This document shows positions 8,899 to 17,890 of a DNA stretch of 64,000 nucleotides, in pieces. The notes under the pieces are model-generated. The model was given only the letters and a program-made list of their open reading frames with translations. It had not been told where the DNA came from and searched no databases. How positions within the stretch are numbered: the stretch's first letter is position 1; each line of letters opens with the position of its first letter. Position numbers and translations under genes: made by a program. The stretch comes from Anaerolineales bacterium (GTDB taxonomy: Bacteria; Chloroflexota; Anaerolineae; Anaerolineales; Villigracilaceae): NCBI GenBank assembly GCA_016744335.1, contig JADGEO010000005.1, positions 39,036 through 103,035 on the forward strand, written 5' to 3'.

Positions 8899-9413
8899 TG
8901 GTACGCGCTTTTTTTCCTGGTAGCTTTGATCCCATTCACTACGGGCATGTCGATATAGCCAAAAGAGCAGTTCCTCTATTTGATGAACTAATTATTGCTG
9001 TTTACGATAAACCGCTAAAAAACTTGCTCTTCTCCCCCGAAGAGCGCATCTCTTTAGCAGAAGAAGCCTTTGCCGATAACCCCAAAATTCGCGTGAGAGG
9101 CTATAATAATCTCACCGTTGATGCCTGTCGTGAAGCTGACGCCCAAGTTATCGTACGTGGCTTGCGTGTTTTCTCTGATTTTGAGTTTGAGTTTCGCATG
9201 GCACTCGCCAACCACCGCCTCGCCACCGATATAGAAAGTATCGCCCTTATCACTCACGAAGAACACACCTTTATTTCATCATCCACCGTTAAAGAAATTG
9301 CCATGCTCGATGGCGATGTCTCCAGTATGGTACCGCCACATGTTTTTGTTGCCCTAAAAAAGAAAATTGCCGAAATGGAAAATTACGATGTAGCAAATGT
9401 GCCGCGGGACTAA
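8898..9413 (+). CDS. coaD: Phosphopantetheine adenylyltransferase
   Basis: CoaD transfers AMP from ATP to 4'-phosphopantetheine, the penultimate step of coenzyme A synthesis. The protein is 171 aa. The nucleotidyltransferase signature PGSFDPIHYGHVDIAKRA is intact (T/HxGH-type), followed by RGLRVFSDFEFEFRMA, and ISSSTVKEIAMLDGDVSSMVP at the C-terminus is typical of bacterial CoaD. The start codon overlaps the recG stop (TAATG), so translation is probably coupled. Confidence 0.96.
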   Translation: MVRAFFPGSFDPIHYGHVDIAKRAVPLFDELIIAVYDKPLKNLLFSPEERISLAEEAFADNPKIRVRGYNNLTVDACREADAQVIVRGLRVFSDFEFEFRMALANHRLATDIESIALITHEEHTFISSSTVKEIAMLDGDVSSMVPPHVFVALKKKIAEMENYDVANVPRD

Positions 9414-9424
9414 AAAATGCTCTA

Positions 9425-9465
9425 GCCGTCGTCCTCGGCGGCGGGAATGTTTTTATGGTTTTTTT
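9425..9465 (+). terminator. Probable terminator after coaD
   Basis: GCCGTCG and CGGCGGC form a seven-pair stem with a G-T pair and short loop, followed after a few bases by T-rich GTTTTTATGGTTTTTTT. The stem is short, so confidence is limited. The rest of the 9466-9607 spacer is T-rich and holds no gene that I can support. Confidence 0.45.
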
Positions 9466-9607
9466 CTTGGGATGAAGAACCGCCCCACACGCGTTTTTAG
9501 CTTGATACCGTTAAGCCAGCATTTTCTTATCGTCACCTTTGTCACCCTTGCTACCCTTATCACCCTTAAGATAAAATAAAGATGTTCCCACCTATCGGAG
9601 AAAAAAT

Positions 9608-10051
9608 ATGGACATCCTACACCTTATAGATCGCCTAGAAGAACTCTTCAACGAAAGCAGAGCCATGCCCTTCACCCATAACGTCATAGTGGACGAAGAC
9701 CGTATGCTCGACATCATCGACCAAATGCGCATCGCCATTCCCGATGAAGTGAAAAAAGCGCAACAATTACTTAATCAAAGTGATCGTATTTTGGCGCAAG
9801 CAGAAGAGAAAGCAAACCGCACCACCGTGCTGGCAGAAGAAAAAGCAGATGAGCTAACATCAGAAGACGTGCTTACAGAAAAAGCCAACCTGCGTGCCGA
9901 GAAAATTCTAGACCAAGCCCTCACAGACGCAGAGGCAACCCGAATCGATGCAGATAACTACGTCATCGAAACACTATCTGGTGTAGAAGATGAACTAAGC
10001 CGTCTGCTCAACCAAATCCATAATGGGATTAGGGCGTTGCAAAAGGGGTAA
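9608..10051 (+). CDS. Coiled-coil protein (ATP synthase B/E-subunit-like), unknown function
   Basis: This 147-aa acidic protein starts at an ATG after GGAG. From about residue 50 it is a long helix rich in Glu, Gln and Ala (KKAQQLLNQSDRILAQAEEKANR), the composition of stator-stalk or DivIVA-like coiled coils. The N-terminal ~45 residues include the conserved-looking FTHNVIVDEDRMLDIIDQMR. Similar small genes next to coaD occur in Chloroflexi and Firmicutes, but the function is not known to me. There is no membrane segment. Confidence 0.75.
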   Translation: MDILHLIDRLEELFNESRAMPFTHNVIVDEDRMLDIIDQMRIAIPDEVKKAQQLLNQSDRILAQAEEKANRTTVLAEEKADELTSEDVLTEKANLRAEKILDQALTDAEATRIDADNYVIETLSGVEDELSRLLNQIHNGIRALQKG

Positions 10052-10073
10052 TATCTCAAATAATTTCGTAAAT

Positions 10074-10104
10074 AAAAAGAGCAGAGTTGCCTCTGCTCTT
10101 TTTT
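10074..10104. terminator. Bidirectional terminator between coiled-coil gene and thrB
   Basis: AAAAAGAGCAGAG and CTCTGCTCTTTTT pair perfectly around TTGC, with a T-run on both strands. It serves the convergent genes on either side. Confidence 0.9.
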
Positions 10105-10125
10105 GATTCTATTTCAAAGCTAATC

Positions 10126-11040
10126 CTACACTATCGTCACCTCCGCGCCTTCGTAACTTGTCCCCAACTCAAAAATACGTGCCCCTAAGCCTGCTGATTC
10201 AAACTTAGCCTTCATCGCCGCACCAATTTTCGCATCTTCCTTCGCCGAAAATGCGATTAAGCTAGGTCCCGCCCCCGAAAGCGCAACAGCCGAAGCCCCT
10301 GCTTCTTTCCCTGCCTTTAGCGCAGAGATAGCACCAGGAATTAGTTTCAATCTATAAGGCTGATGCAAACTATCTTTCATCGCAATGCCTAATAGCTCCA
10401 TATTCCCCGTTCGCAAAGCTTCTGTAACCAAAACAACGCGGCTGATATTATAGATAGCATCAGGGCGGTTAACTTCTTTAGGCAAAATAGCGCGTGCCTG
10501 ACTAGTGGGAAAATCGAAATCTGGCAAAACAAGAGTCGCATGGATAGGACCATGATTCGCCTTTGTAGGCAAACGCATTGAAACAACGCGCTCTTTATGT
10601 ACAATAGAGGCAACCAATCCGCCTAACATAGCCGGAGCAACATTGTCGGGATGCCCCTCTGTTTCTATCGCCAATTTTAGAATCTCTTCATCTGTAAATG
10701 GATTACCGAGTAAGCCATTCGCGCCGAGCATTCCCGTGAGCATCGCCGCAGAGCTAGACCCCATCCCTGAGCCAAGGGGAACGCGGTTAATGCAATCAAT
10801 ATGTAAACCAGAGCAAGATTTACCAGCTAAGTCATAAACCATCAACGCGGCTTGAGCAATAGCATTATCAGCATTTTTGGGGAGCGTATCTGCCCCTTCC
10901 CCTTGAACACTAACAGAAATAAGACTATTGCTTGTGCAAGAGAATTCAGCCTCGTTCCATAAATTGAGTGTCAATCCAAGCGCATCGAAGCCGGGACCTA
11001 AATTTGCCGTCGTGGCAGGAACAATTACCTTTATTTTCAT
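10126..11040 (-). CDS. thrB: Homoserine kinase
   Basis: ThrB phosphorylates L-homoserine on the way to threonine. It is a GHMP kinase: the ATP loop VPLGSGMGSSSAAMLTGM is intact, PATTANLGPGFDALGL is motif 1, and VALSGAGPSLIAF is motif 3. The track begins at a TTG; I take the ATG of MKIKVIVPATTANLG at 11040, with AAAGG upstream, giving 304 aa. No other threonine gene is adjacent. It is divergent from aroQ. Confidence 0.95.
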   Translation of the reverse strand: MKIKVIVPATTANLGPGFDALGLTLNLWNEAEFSCTSNSLISVSVQGEGADTLPKNADNAIAQAALMVYDLAGKSCSGLHIDCINRVPLGSGMGSSSAAMLTGMLGANGLLGNPFTDEEILKLAIETEGHPDNVAPAMLGGLVASIVHKERVVSMRLPTKANHGPIHATLVLPDFDFPTSQARAILPKEVNRPDAIYNISRVVLVTEALRTGNMELLGIAMKDSLHQPYRLKLIPGAISALKAGKEAGASAVALSGAGPSLIAFSAKEDAKIGAAMKAKFESAGLGARIFELGTSYEGAEVTIV

Positions 11041-11197
11041 TTTCAAAACCTTTCTTCTTTAGATTTAAAATTGATAGTAGCAAAGCGTAAACCTACTAGC
11101 TAAATAAGAAAAAAGCGCATCTTATCTAAAAACAATTATACCGCGTTCATAATCGGGCAAAGGGAGATACCATTCTCTTCAAAGCGCATATTTCAGA

Positions 11198-11225
11198 TTG
11201 ATAGGAAGAGATCTGCGAGTATAAT
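11198..11225 (+). promoter_or_regulatory. Sigma-70-type promoter for aroQ
   Basis: TTGATA at 11198-11203 and TATAAT at 11220-11225 are separated by 16 bases. This is the best complete -35/-10 pair that I see in the window. The transcript would have a ~55-base leader ending in AAAGGA. Confidence 0.7.
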
Positions 11226-11286
11226 TCACCATACCTTACTCGCCCTCGAAAGGTGCGATGTACATCTTCTTTCAAAGGAAAACCCT

Positions 11287-11712
11287 ATGAAAACACTCAT
11301 CCTTCACGGACCCAACCTAAACCTGCTTGGCACGCGTGAGCCAGAAGTATATGGCGCATTAACTTTAGAATCCCTTAACGAAAAGTTGATTGCCGAAGGG
11401 CAAAAAATGGGATTGGAAGTCACCTGCCAACAATCTAACCACGAAGGGGCACTGATAGACGCCCTCCACAGCGCAAACGAATGGGCAGACGGCGTTATTT
11501 TTAATCCTGCGGGGTATACGCATACATCGGTGGCATTAAGAGATGCCATTGCCTCCATAACCCCTCCTGTTGTAGAGGTGCATATCTCAAATGTTTATGC
11601 GCGTGAAGAGTTCAGACACAAATCACTCGTTTCAGCAGTTTGTGCGGGGAAAATATCCGGTTTCGGCTGGCGGTCTTACTTATTGGGATTAATGGCGTTG
11701 TTAGAGATTTAA
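11287..11712 (+). CDS. aroQ: 3-dehydroquinate dehydratase, type II
   Basis: AroQ dehydrates 3-dehydroquinate in the shikimate pathway. The 141-aa length is normal for the type II dodecameric enzyme. LILHGPNLNLLGTREPEVYG contains the catalytic Tyr and the flexible lid Arg. QSNHEGALID, FNPAGYTHTSVALRDA and PVVEVHISN follow, with the catalytic His in VHISN. AAAGGA precedes the ATG. Confidence 0.96.
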   Translation: MKTLILHGPNLNLLGTREPEVYGALTLESLNEKLIAEGQKMGLEVTCQQSNHEGALIDALHSANEWADGVIFNPAGYTHTSVALRDAIASITPPVVEVHISNVYAREEFRHKSLVSAVCAGKISGFGWRSYLLGLMALLEI

Positions 11713-11728
11713 GGTAACGGCTCAGTTT

Positions 11729-11758
11729 AACGCCAAAGTCTTCTGACTTTGGCGTTTT
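11729..11758 (+). terminator. Terminator of aroQ
   Basis: AACGCCAAAGTC and GACTTTGGCGTT pair perfectly around TTCT and are followed by TT. Confidence 0.85.
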
Positions 11759-11808
11759 GCTAAAAACCCGAGATCGGAAGGCTTCGGACTCCAAGCTATC
11801 ACTTACTT

Positions 11809-12006
11809 TTGAGCCACTACCCAGAATATAACTGGTACGATTCCCCAAATACCGCCGCTGAAGAACTTTTAGACGAAGAACTCCTCAACGACCCCACCGT
11901 TTACCCACCTGCTGATGTTCTCGAAAAACTACAATACATCCATCCCGTAGGTGAAGCCGATGCACTTTATCAGCGCATGAGGGACGAAGTGAAAGCCGCT
12001 CAATAA
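11809..12006 (+). pseudogene. C-terminal remnant of a PotD-like polyamine-binding protein
   Basis: The 65-codon frame ends SPNTAAEELLDEELLNDPTVYPPADVLEKLQYI...GEADALYQRMRDEVKAA. This reads like the last ~60 residues of PotD-type spermidine/putrescine ABC transporter binding proteins (ELL...N..VYPP..VL..LE....G....LY...W.EVK). There is no signal peptide, no upstream coding continuation (an aroQ terminator intervenes) and no ABC partners. I read it as a gene fragment left by deletion. A real small protein cannot be excluded, but the first codon is TTG without a good ribosome site. Confidence 0.6.
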
Positions 12007-12149
12007 TTTTCAATTCTTTTTCAGGATATAGACATTTCTCGTCTGCACCCTGAAACATCTTGCTCCCCTTTAAGGAACTTGAAACGTATGAGATTATGAC
12101 GCAAATAACGGTGCCACAGAAGGCTTAGGTTTTTATCTATTGACTAAGG

Positions 12150-12191
12150 CACAGCATCCACAAAGTTTTTCTTTGTGGATGCTGTGTTTTT
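12150..12191 (+). terminator. Strong hairpin terminator
   Basis: CACAGCATCCACAAAG and CTTTGTGGATGCTGTG form a perfect 16-bp stem with a TTTTT loop and a T-rich tail. It lies just before the hisE promoter. Confidence 0.85.
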
Positions 12192-12200
12192 ATGGTGGGG

Positions 12201-12206
12201 TATAAT
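12201..12206 (+). promoter_or_regulatory. -10 box of hisE
   Basis: TATAAT within GGGGTATAATG lies 21 bases before the hisE ATG. GGAG sits between them, so this transcript has a short leader. No good -35 is visible. Confidence 0.5.
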
Positions 12207-12227
12207 GAAAGCTGGAGAAAAGTAAAA

Positions 12228-12500
12228 ATGTTAAATAAATTATTTGAAATTATCGAAGACCGTAAAGCTAATCCTACCGAAAAATCATATACTGCCAGTC
12301 TCTTTGCTGAGGGCGAAGATCGTATTTTACAAAAAATAGGTGAAGAAGCAACTGAGGTTATTATTGCCGCAAAAGGGCAAGGAAATCAACGCATTGTTGA
12401 AGAAGTATCTGACCTTTTTTATCATACGCTGGTTTTATTGAGTGAAAAAGGGTTGAAATTAAGTGATGTGGAAGATGAATTAAAAAAAAGACATCAATGA
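12228..12500 (+). CDS. hisE: Phosphoribosyl-ATP pyrophosphatase
   Basis: HisE hydrolyses phosphoribosyl-ATP, the second step of histidine synthesis. The 90-aa product from the ATG at 12228 starts MLNKLFEIIEDRKAN, matching family starts; the upstream TTG extension of the track would overlap the -10 box. YTASLFAEGEDRILQKIGEEATEVIIAA carries the EE..E metal site and EVSDLFYHTLVLL the second acidic helix. It stands alone, with no other his gene near. Confidence 0.93.
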   Translation: MLNKLFEIIEDRKANPTEKSYTASLFAEGEDRILQKIGEEATEVIIAAKGQGNQRIVEEVSDLFYHTLVLLSEKGLKLSDVEDELKKRHQ

Positions 12501-12547
12501 CGCGTATTTTTTACGCAATAGACTTTATCAGAAATTAAGGTTAAGCC

Positions 12548-12600
12548 GCTAGGATACCCCGTTCCCTTGAAGGGAACGGGGTATCCTAGCTTATTTTTTA
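12548..12600 (+). terminator. Terminator of hisE
   Basis: GCTAGGATACCCCGTTCCCT and its exact complement form a 20-bp stem with a TGA loop, followed by TTATTTTTTAT. Confidence 0.9.
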
Positions 12601-12673
12601 TAGGCTCTAATATACAACACAAGTTGAAATAACTAAAATCTCGAAAACTCTAACAACCTCAAGGGAATTTAAA

Positions 12674-13705
12674 ATGCAGAAAAAAATCATCATCTTCGAT
12701 GTAGATGGCGTTCTCATCGAATCACATGGATACCATCAAGCCTTTAAAGATACTGTTCGAATCGGCGCAAAAGAATTGGGGTTTGATGTTAATCTTTCAG
12801 ATGACGACATAGCTCAATTTGAGGGCATGGGCATTTCTAGTGAGTGGCATTCATCTGCCGCATGTATGGCGGTGCTGTTGATTAACGGCACGTTCGATTT
12901 AGCCCCTCTCTTCGCGTCTATTGCCAAAGAGCAAGCTAAAATTCCCGTTCGTATCCGTTTAGAGCGAGCGGTTAAACGCATGGCAAAAGAAGCAGGCGTT
13001 GACCCCGCGCGCCCAGTTGCCATCATCCAAAACAGTGAGACCATTCAATCTTTTCCTTTTGACATTTTTCAGGAAATGATTTTAGGCAGTTTAGGGTTTG
13101 AAGAAATTTACGGGATAAAATCTTCGCTAGGTGTAGAAAGTTATCTTTATGAATATGATAAGCCTTTGCTCAGTGCGAGTTCTAAAAATGGGCTTTTTGA
13201 GTGGCTCCAAAAACATGAGCGCGGCTGTGCTATTATGACCAATCGCCCTACACGCGAGATGCCTGATGCAAAATATGCACAGAAACTAACAGGGCTGGAT
13301 GAAATCCCTGTATCGGGATATGGTGAGATGGGCTGGCTGGCAGAAAAGTTTGGTGGCGAGGCGGCCAATTACTCAAAACCTTCGCCAATTCATGCGTTGT
13401 CGGCAGTTTTAGCGAGTTTTGGTAAAGAATCGAATCAATCTTTGCTAGAAGCCCACGCCGCAAGCAAAGGTGAATTCTCTGAGGATATTATGCGCTTAGA
13501 TGGCTATGAATTTTGGGTTTTTGAAGATACCCCTGCCGGCATTATCAGCGGAGGAGCAATGGGAGAATTGTTATGCGGTCAGGGACTAAATGTAAAAGTA
13601 AATAAATTTGGCATCACAAGTTCGCCCGTTAAAGCAAGGTATTTAAAAGCACAGGGGGCGCAAGTTTTTGAGAATGTTGACATTGCATTGGACGAAATAC
13701 TCTGA
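12674..13705 (+). CDS. HAD-superfamily phosphatase, substrate unknown
   Basis: This 343-aa protein has the four HAD motifs: IIIFDVDGVLIES (nucleophile and acid/base Asp), CAIMTNRPTREM (motif II Thr), SKPSP (motif III Lys) and WVFEDTPAGI (motif IV). The spacing between motif I and II is unusually long, about 160 residues, forming a large helical cap with many Ala and Lys. I cannot name the substrate. AAGGGA precedes the ATG, and it is followed by secA with its own promoter. Confidence 0.85.
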   Translation: MQKKIIIFDVDGVLIESHGYHQAFKDTVRIGAKELGFDVNLSDDDIAQFEGMGISSEWHSSAACMAVLLINGTFDLAPLFASIAKEQAKIPVRIRLERAVKRMAKEAGVDPARPVAIIQNSETIQSFPFDIFQEMILGSLGFEEIYGIKSSLGVESYLYEYDKPLLSASSKNGLFEWLQKHERGCAIMTNRPTREMPDAKYAQKLTGLDEIPVSGYGEMGWLAEKFGGEAANYSKPSPIHALSAVLASFGKESNQSLLEAHAASKGEFSEDIMRLDGYEFWVFEDTPAGIISGGAMGELLCGQGLNVKVNKFGITSSPVKARYLKAQGAQVFENVDIALDEIL

Positions 13706-13751
13706 GCGCATCGTTAATAAAACCCCAATACCCCCATCTCTTTCTCTCTGT

Positions 13752-13757
13752 TATAAT
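13752..13757 (+). promoter_or_regulatory. -10 box of secA
   Basis: TATAAT in CTGTTATAATCGC lies 23 bases before the ATG, with GAGAGGA in the short leader. No clear -35 is seen. Confidence 0.45.
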
Positions 13758-13780
13758 CGCCCCTTGAGAGGAACCCAACT

Positions 13781-16700
13781 ATGTTAAAGAAATTTGTAAA
13801 TATCTTCGGGGGCGACCCCAACCAAAAACGAATAGATGAGCTTGCCCTCATCGTAGATGACATTAACGCGCTAGAGCCAGATTTTGAAAAGCTCAGCGAT
13901 GCTGAGTTACGCGCCAAAACAGATGAATTCCGTGCGAAAATTCAAGATGCAGTAGAAGGTATCGAAGATAAAGACGAGTATTTTCGCCTAGAACAAGAAG
14001 TGCTTGACGAAATCACGTACGAAGCCTTCGCCACTGTGCGTGAAGCATCCAAACGCACCTTGGGCATGCGTCATTACGATGTCCAGTTAATTGGCGGAAT
14101 TACGATACATCGCGGTGAAATTGCAGAAATGAAAACGGGAGAGGGGAAAACCCTCAGTGCGACTTTGCCCGTATACTTAAACGCATTAACGGGACGTGGG
14201 CTTCACCTCATCACCGTGAACGATTACCTCGCCAGACGTGACCCGCGCTGGATGGGTCCCATTTATCATTTTCTTGGTCTCAGTGTGGGGATTCTACAAT
14301 CTGCCGCGACCACAGAACACGGGAAGAAAGCCTATCTCTACGACCCCGAAAAAGAATCATCTCAAGAAGACCAACATCAGCTTAAATTAGTAGACCGCAA
14401 ATTGGCGTATTCAGCCGATATTACCTACGGTACAAATAACGAATTCGGCTTCGATTATCTCCGCGACAATATGGCGATGGAATACGAAAAACGAGTTCAG
14501 CGGGGACATTATTTTGCCATTATTGATGAGGTCGACAACGTCCTCATTGATGAAGCCCGCACCCCGCTCATTATCTCTGGACCCGCCCAAATTGATATGG
14601 GCGACTATACGCGTATGGCAAATGTTGCCAGAAACTTGCGCGAAGAAGATTATGAGCTTAATGAGAAAAACCGAAGTATTTCCCTCACCGAAATTGGTAT
14701 TGTTCATGCTGAAGAATTACTCGGTGAACCTATGAGTGACCCCGACCGACCTGAAGATGTCACGCCTGAACAGGCGCAAATTATGGCTTATCTTGAACAA
14801 GCCCTTCGTGCAGAATACCTTTTTAAGCGAAATAAAGATTATCTCATTCAGGGTGGTAAAGCCATTATTGTAGACCAAAGCACAGGTCGTCAAATGCCAG
14901 GTAGAAGATGGTCAGATGGTTTGCATCAAGCCGTAGAAGCAAAAGAAGGCGTAGAAATTGAACCTGAAACCGTCACCTACGCAACTGTTACTCTGCAAAA
15001 CTATTATCGAATGTACGAAAAACTCTCAGGTATGACAGGCACAGCGCTAACAGAAGCCGAAGAGTTTTCTAAAATCTATAGCCTCGAAGTTTTGCCCATC
15101 CCGACCAACTTAGATCATCAATCTGCTAGCAATAATTATGCTTTGGATGCACGCACCGCAAAAGAAGAATATACGGGATATGAATATACTTATTATGTCC
15201 CTGAAAATTCTCCAGAAGATACGATTGGGGAACTTTGGAAACGCAAAGATTACCCTGATTCTATCTACAGAACCGTAGAAGCAAAATTACGTGCCATAGT
15301 CAAAGAAGCGGCGCATTTCTATATTCTTGGCAGACCGCAATTGATAGGGACAACCTCCGTAGAATCATCTGATTTATTATCGAGCCGATTGCGCGCAGAG
15401 CCCGTGCGCCGCCTTCTACAGAGCTTGCTCATCCGCCATATTTGGATGAAAAAAAACGACCGCATAGAAGATGGGCGTGCTATTAAAGAATTACAGCCCC
15501 TGTATGTCCCGCTCGAAACGCTCACACCTAAAAAACTGCGCGAGTTTGCAAATCCCCTTGATTTAAATATCAGCCTTAATGCTGTTGAAAATCTCGGCAC
15601 TTTGCTTTATCTCTTAGATTTAGAAGAAAAAGATTCAGAAAGACTCCAGAACCTAATTAAAGGCGGTGTTCCGCATCAGGTTCTAAATGCTCGCAAGCAT
15701 ACCGAAGAATCGCAAATTATTGCTGGGGCGGGAGCTTTTGGCGCAGTCACTATCGCAACAAATATGGCTGGGCGTGGCGTAGACATTAAGCTCGGCGGCG
15801 ATATTGCCGAAGAAATTCTCTCCACCGTCAATCGCGTTTTACGCAAAAACGATGTTGAAAATGCTTACAACCTCACACTCGAAGAACAACGCCAAGTTCT
15901 GCTCCAGCGAGACGATATAGATTACGGCATTTACGAAACAGAAATCAAACATTTCCTCCAATACTTTGAAGAAATGGAGCACGTTAAAGCGGTAGGCGGA
16001 CTCCACGTTATCGGCTCAGAACGGCACGATGCACGCCGCATAGATAATCAGCTACGCGGTCGTGCTGGTAGGCAGGGCGACCCTGGCTCCTCGCGTTTCT
16101 TCCTCTCTCTCGAAGATGATTTAATGCGTCTTTTTGGGGGTGAGCAAGTTGGCAATCTCATGCAACGTCTCAGTGTAGACGATACGCTCCCCCTTGAAAA
16201 CAAAATTGTCTCTAATATCATCGAGCAGTCCCAGCATCGCGTTGAAGGGGCAAACTTTGACACCCGTGAACATTTACTTGATTACGATAATGTGCTCAAC
16301 AATCAGCGTGAAAAAATTTACGCTCAACGCGATCGTATCTTCCTTAAGGACGATCTCAGCGAAGATATTGCCGATATGCTCCGTGTGGATGTAGTAAAAC
16401 GCGTCCACACTACGCTAGATGATGATTTTGAAAGCGAAACCCCGTGGGCATTATTGGCATGGACAAGCGGCGTTCAACCCTCCTTCATGGATAGCAAGGA
16501 CAAGATTTTCCCCTCCTTCACCATGAGATTGCTCCTTGATGAAATAGAAGAAGCCGAAAGAGAGGGAAGCTCCCCGCAAGAAGCCATGCTTAATTTGCTT
16601 GGTGAAGTTATCGAATCTGAGCAAGAGCATATTTTCAAGGCTATCGAAACCGCCGTTTATAGCACCAGCGACTCCATTGAGAGTCTCATCGAAACCCGCT

Positions 16701-17839
16701 ACGATTTACTCGATACCTTCATCCAAAATCAAAATGATAGTGAAGAACTCCAACGTCCCCAAGACGTTTTAGACAACCTCAACGGCGCGCTTGGTATGCG
16801 CCTAACCCTTAGCAAAAATCAACTTCGCATTCTCATGGAAGATGCCTACGACCTCGAAGATGAACTACGTGAAAAAATAGCCATCCAACTCAATTTCGCC
16901 AATATCAAACGTATGGTTGCTACAATCGAATATCGTTTGGGTGAAGTGCTTGATGTGAACGCCAATCAACTCGCTGAAATGGAGTGGAATGAAATCGAAG
17001 AAGAAGTTATTTCAGCTACCAACCAAGCCCTTAAAACGCACCTAGAGTCCATGATGGGGGAGGACGGCAATCTTGCTAAAGACCTCACCAAAGCCATTAA
17101 GCAGGAGCATGTTGAAGTTTGGAACGATACGACAAAAATTCGCCTACTTTTGGGGCTGTCGCAGGGGATTATCACCGGTTTCGACCCGCGCACCCATCGT
17201 CAGGTCCAACAAAAAATTGTCCGTTTCAGATATATCTACCGAGCCGCCCAAGCTTTAGAAGATGCTGAGCCAGAAAATCTAATCGCCGACGTGATGGAAC
17301 ATTTTGCACAAGCGGAAGAGAAGTTAGAAAACGCGTGGGGCGATGTGAGATTTAGAGAAGGAGCAACTGCCGCTTCGCTCGTAGATTTAGACTTGCCAGC
17401 CAACTTATTAGCAGAGGAGCATGCCCAAACACCCCCTGCCAAACTGCCCGAAGAGCAACGTGCCATCGTCATCAAGGCGCTCGGCGAAAAACGGATGCTT
17501 GAAATTCAGCGTCACCTTTTGCTCAAAGCGATTACCGACCAATGGGTAGAATACCTAACAAAGGTAGAAGCCTTGCGTGTTTCAATTGGCTTGGAGGCTT
17601 ACGCCCAGCGTGACCCGCTGGTACAATATAGGCGCAAAGCCTCTGAGATGTTCAACCTTTTGCTCGATGATGTTCGTGCGCAAGTCGTTAGCCGCGTTTT
17701 TGCTTACCTACCTCGCCGTTGGGATGCAAAACCCATCGGCACCGTAGACGTAGTGCTTTCGCCAAGTATAGCGAAAGGAAAAACTGAGAAAGAAAAGAAA
17801 AAACGAAAACGGCATAAAAAATCTCGCAAGAGGCATTAG
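13781..17839 (+). CDS. secA: Preprotein translocase ATPase SecA, extended form
   Basis: SecA drives proteins through SecYEG. The 1352 residues greatly exceed the usual 800-950. EMKTGEGKTLSATLPVYLNAL is Walker A (~residue 119), FAIIDEVDNVLIDEARTPLI Walker B, TNMAGRGVDIKLGG and QLRGRAGRQGDPGSSRFFLS the NBD2 motifs. Two expansions are visible. About 100 residues lie between SSDLLSSRLRAEP and GGVPHQVLNARKH, which are nearly adjacent in standard SecA. The scaffold/wing region after motif VI (from ~775) is about 570 residues, rich in acidic helices. The C-terminus is a Lys/Arg tail instead of the zinc-binding CxCxSGKKxKxCHG motif. Long SecA proteins are known in Chloroflexi. Confidence 0.95.
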   Translation: MLKKFVNIFGGDPNQKRIDELALIVDDINALEPDFEKLSDAELRAKTDEFRAKIQDAVEGIEDKDEYFRLEQEVLDEITYEAFATVREASKRTLGMRHYDVQLIGGITIHRGEIAEMKTGEGKTLSATLPVYLNALTGRGLHLITVNDYLARRDPRWMGPIYHFLGLSVGILQSAATTEHGKKAYLYDPEKESSQEDQHQLKLVDRKLAYSADITYGTNNEFGFDYLRDNMAMEYEKRVQRGHYFAIIDEVDNVLIDEARTPLIISGPAQIDMGDYTRMANVARNLREEDYELNEKNRSISLTEIGIVHAEELLGEPMSDPDRPEDVTPEQAQIMAYLEQALRAEYLFKRNKDYLIQGGKAIIVDQSTGRQMPGRRWSDGLHQAVEAKEGVEIEPETVTYATVTLQNYYRMYEKLSGMTGTALTEAEEFSKIYSLEVLPIPTNLDHQSASNNYALDARTAKEEYTGYEYTYYVPENSPEDTIGELWKRKDYPDSIYRTVEAKLRAIVKEAAHFYILGRPQLIGTTSVESSDLLSSRLRAEPVRRLLQSLLIRHIWMKKNDRIEDGRAIKELQPLYVPLETLTPKKLREFANPLDLNISLNAVENLGTLLYLLDLEEKDSERLQNLIKGGVPHQVLNARKHTEESQIIAGAGAFGAVTIATNMAGRGVDIKLGGDIAEEILSTVNRVLRKNDVENAYNLTLEEQRQVLLQRDDIDYGIYETEIKHFLQYFEEMEHVKAVGGLHVIGSERHDARRIDNQLRGRAGRQGDPGSSRFFLSLEDDLMRLFGGEQVGNLMQRLSVDDTLPLENKIVSNIIEQSQHRVEGANFDTREHLLDYDNVLNNQREKIYAQRDRIFLKDDLSEDIADMLRVDVVKRVHTTLDDDFESETPWALLAWTSGVQPSFMDSKDKIFPSFTMRLLLDEIEEAEREGSSPQEAMLNLLGEVIESEQEHIFKAIETAVYSTSDSIESLIETRYDLLDTFIQNQNDSEELQRPQDVLDNLNGALGMRLTLSKNQLRILMEDAYDLEDELREKIAIQLNFANIKRMVATIEYRLGEVLDVNANQLAEMEWNEIEEEVISATNQALKTHLESMMGEDGNLAKDLTKAIKQEHVEVWNDTTKIRLLLGLSQGIITGFDPRTHRQVQQKIVRFRYIYRAAQALEDAEPENLIADVMEHFAQAEEKLENAWGDVRFREGATAASLVDLDLPANLLAEEHAQTPPAKLPEEQRAIVIKALGEKRMLEIQRHLLLKAITDQWVEYLTKVEALRVSIGLEAYAQRDPLVQYRRKASEMFNLLLDDVRAQVVSRVFAYLPRRWDAKPIGTVDVVLSPSIAKGKTEKEKKKRKRHKKSRKRH

Positions 17840-17890
17840 GGAGTAGATTCGTAAAGCAGATATTTCTTCTTTGCTTTCAACCCATAAAAA

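Noticed and set aside
9467-9500. GGATGAAGAA word after three terminators (9470, 31373, 48294)
   Set aside because: Ten shared bases followed by unrelated sequence; too short to claim a repeat family.
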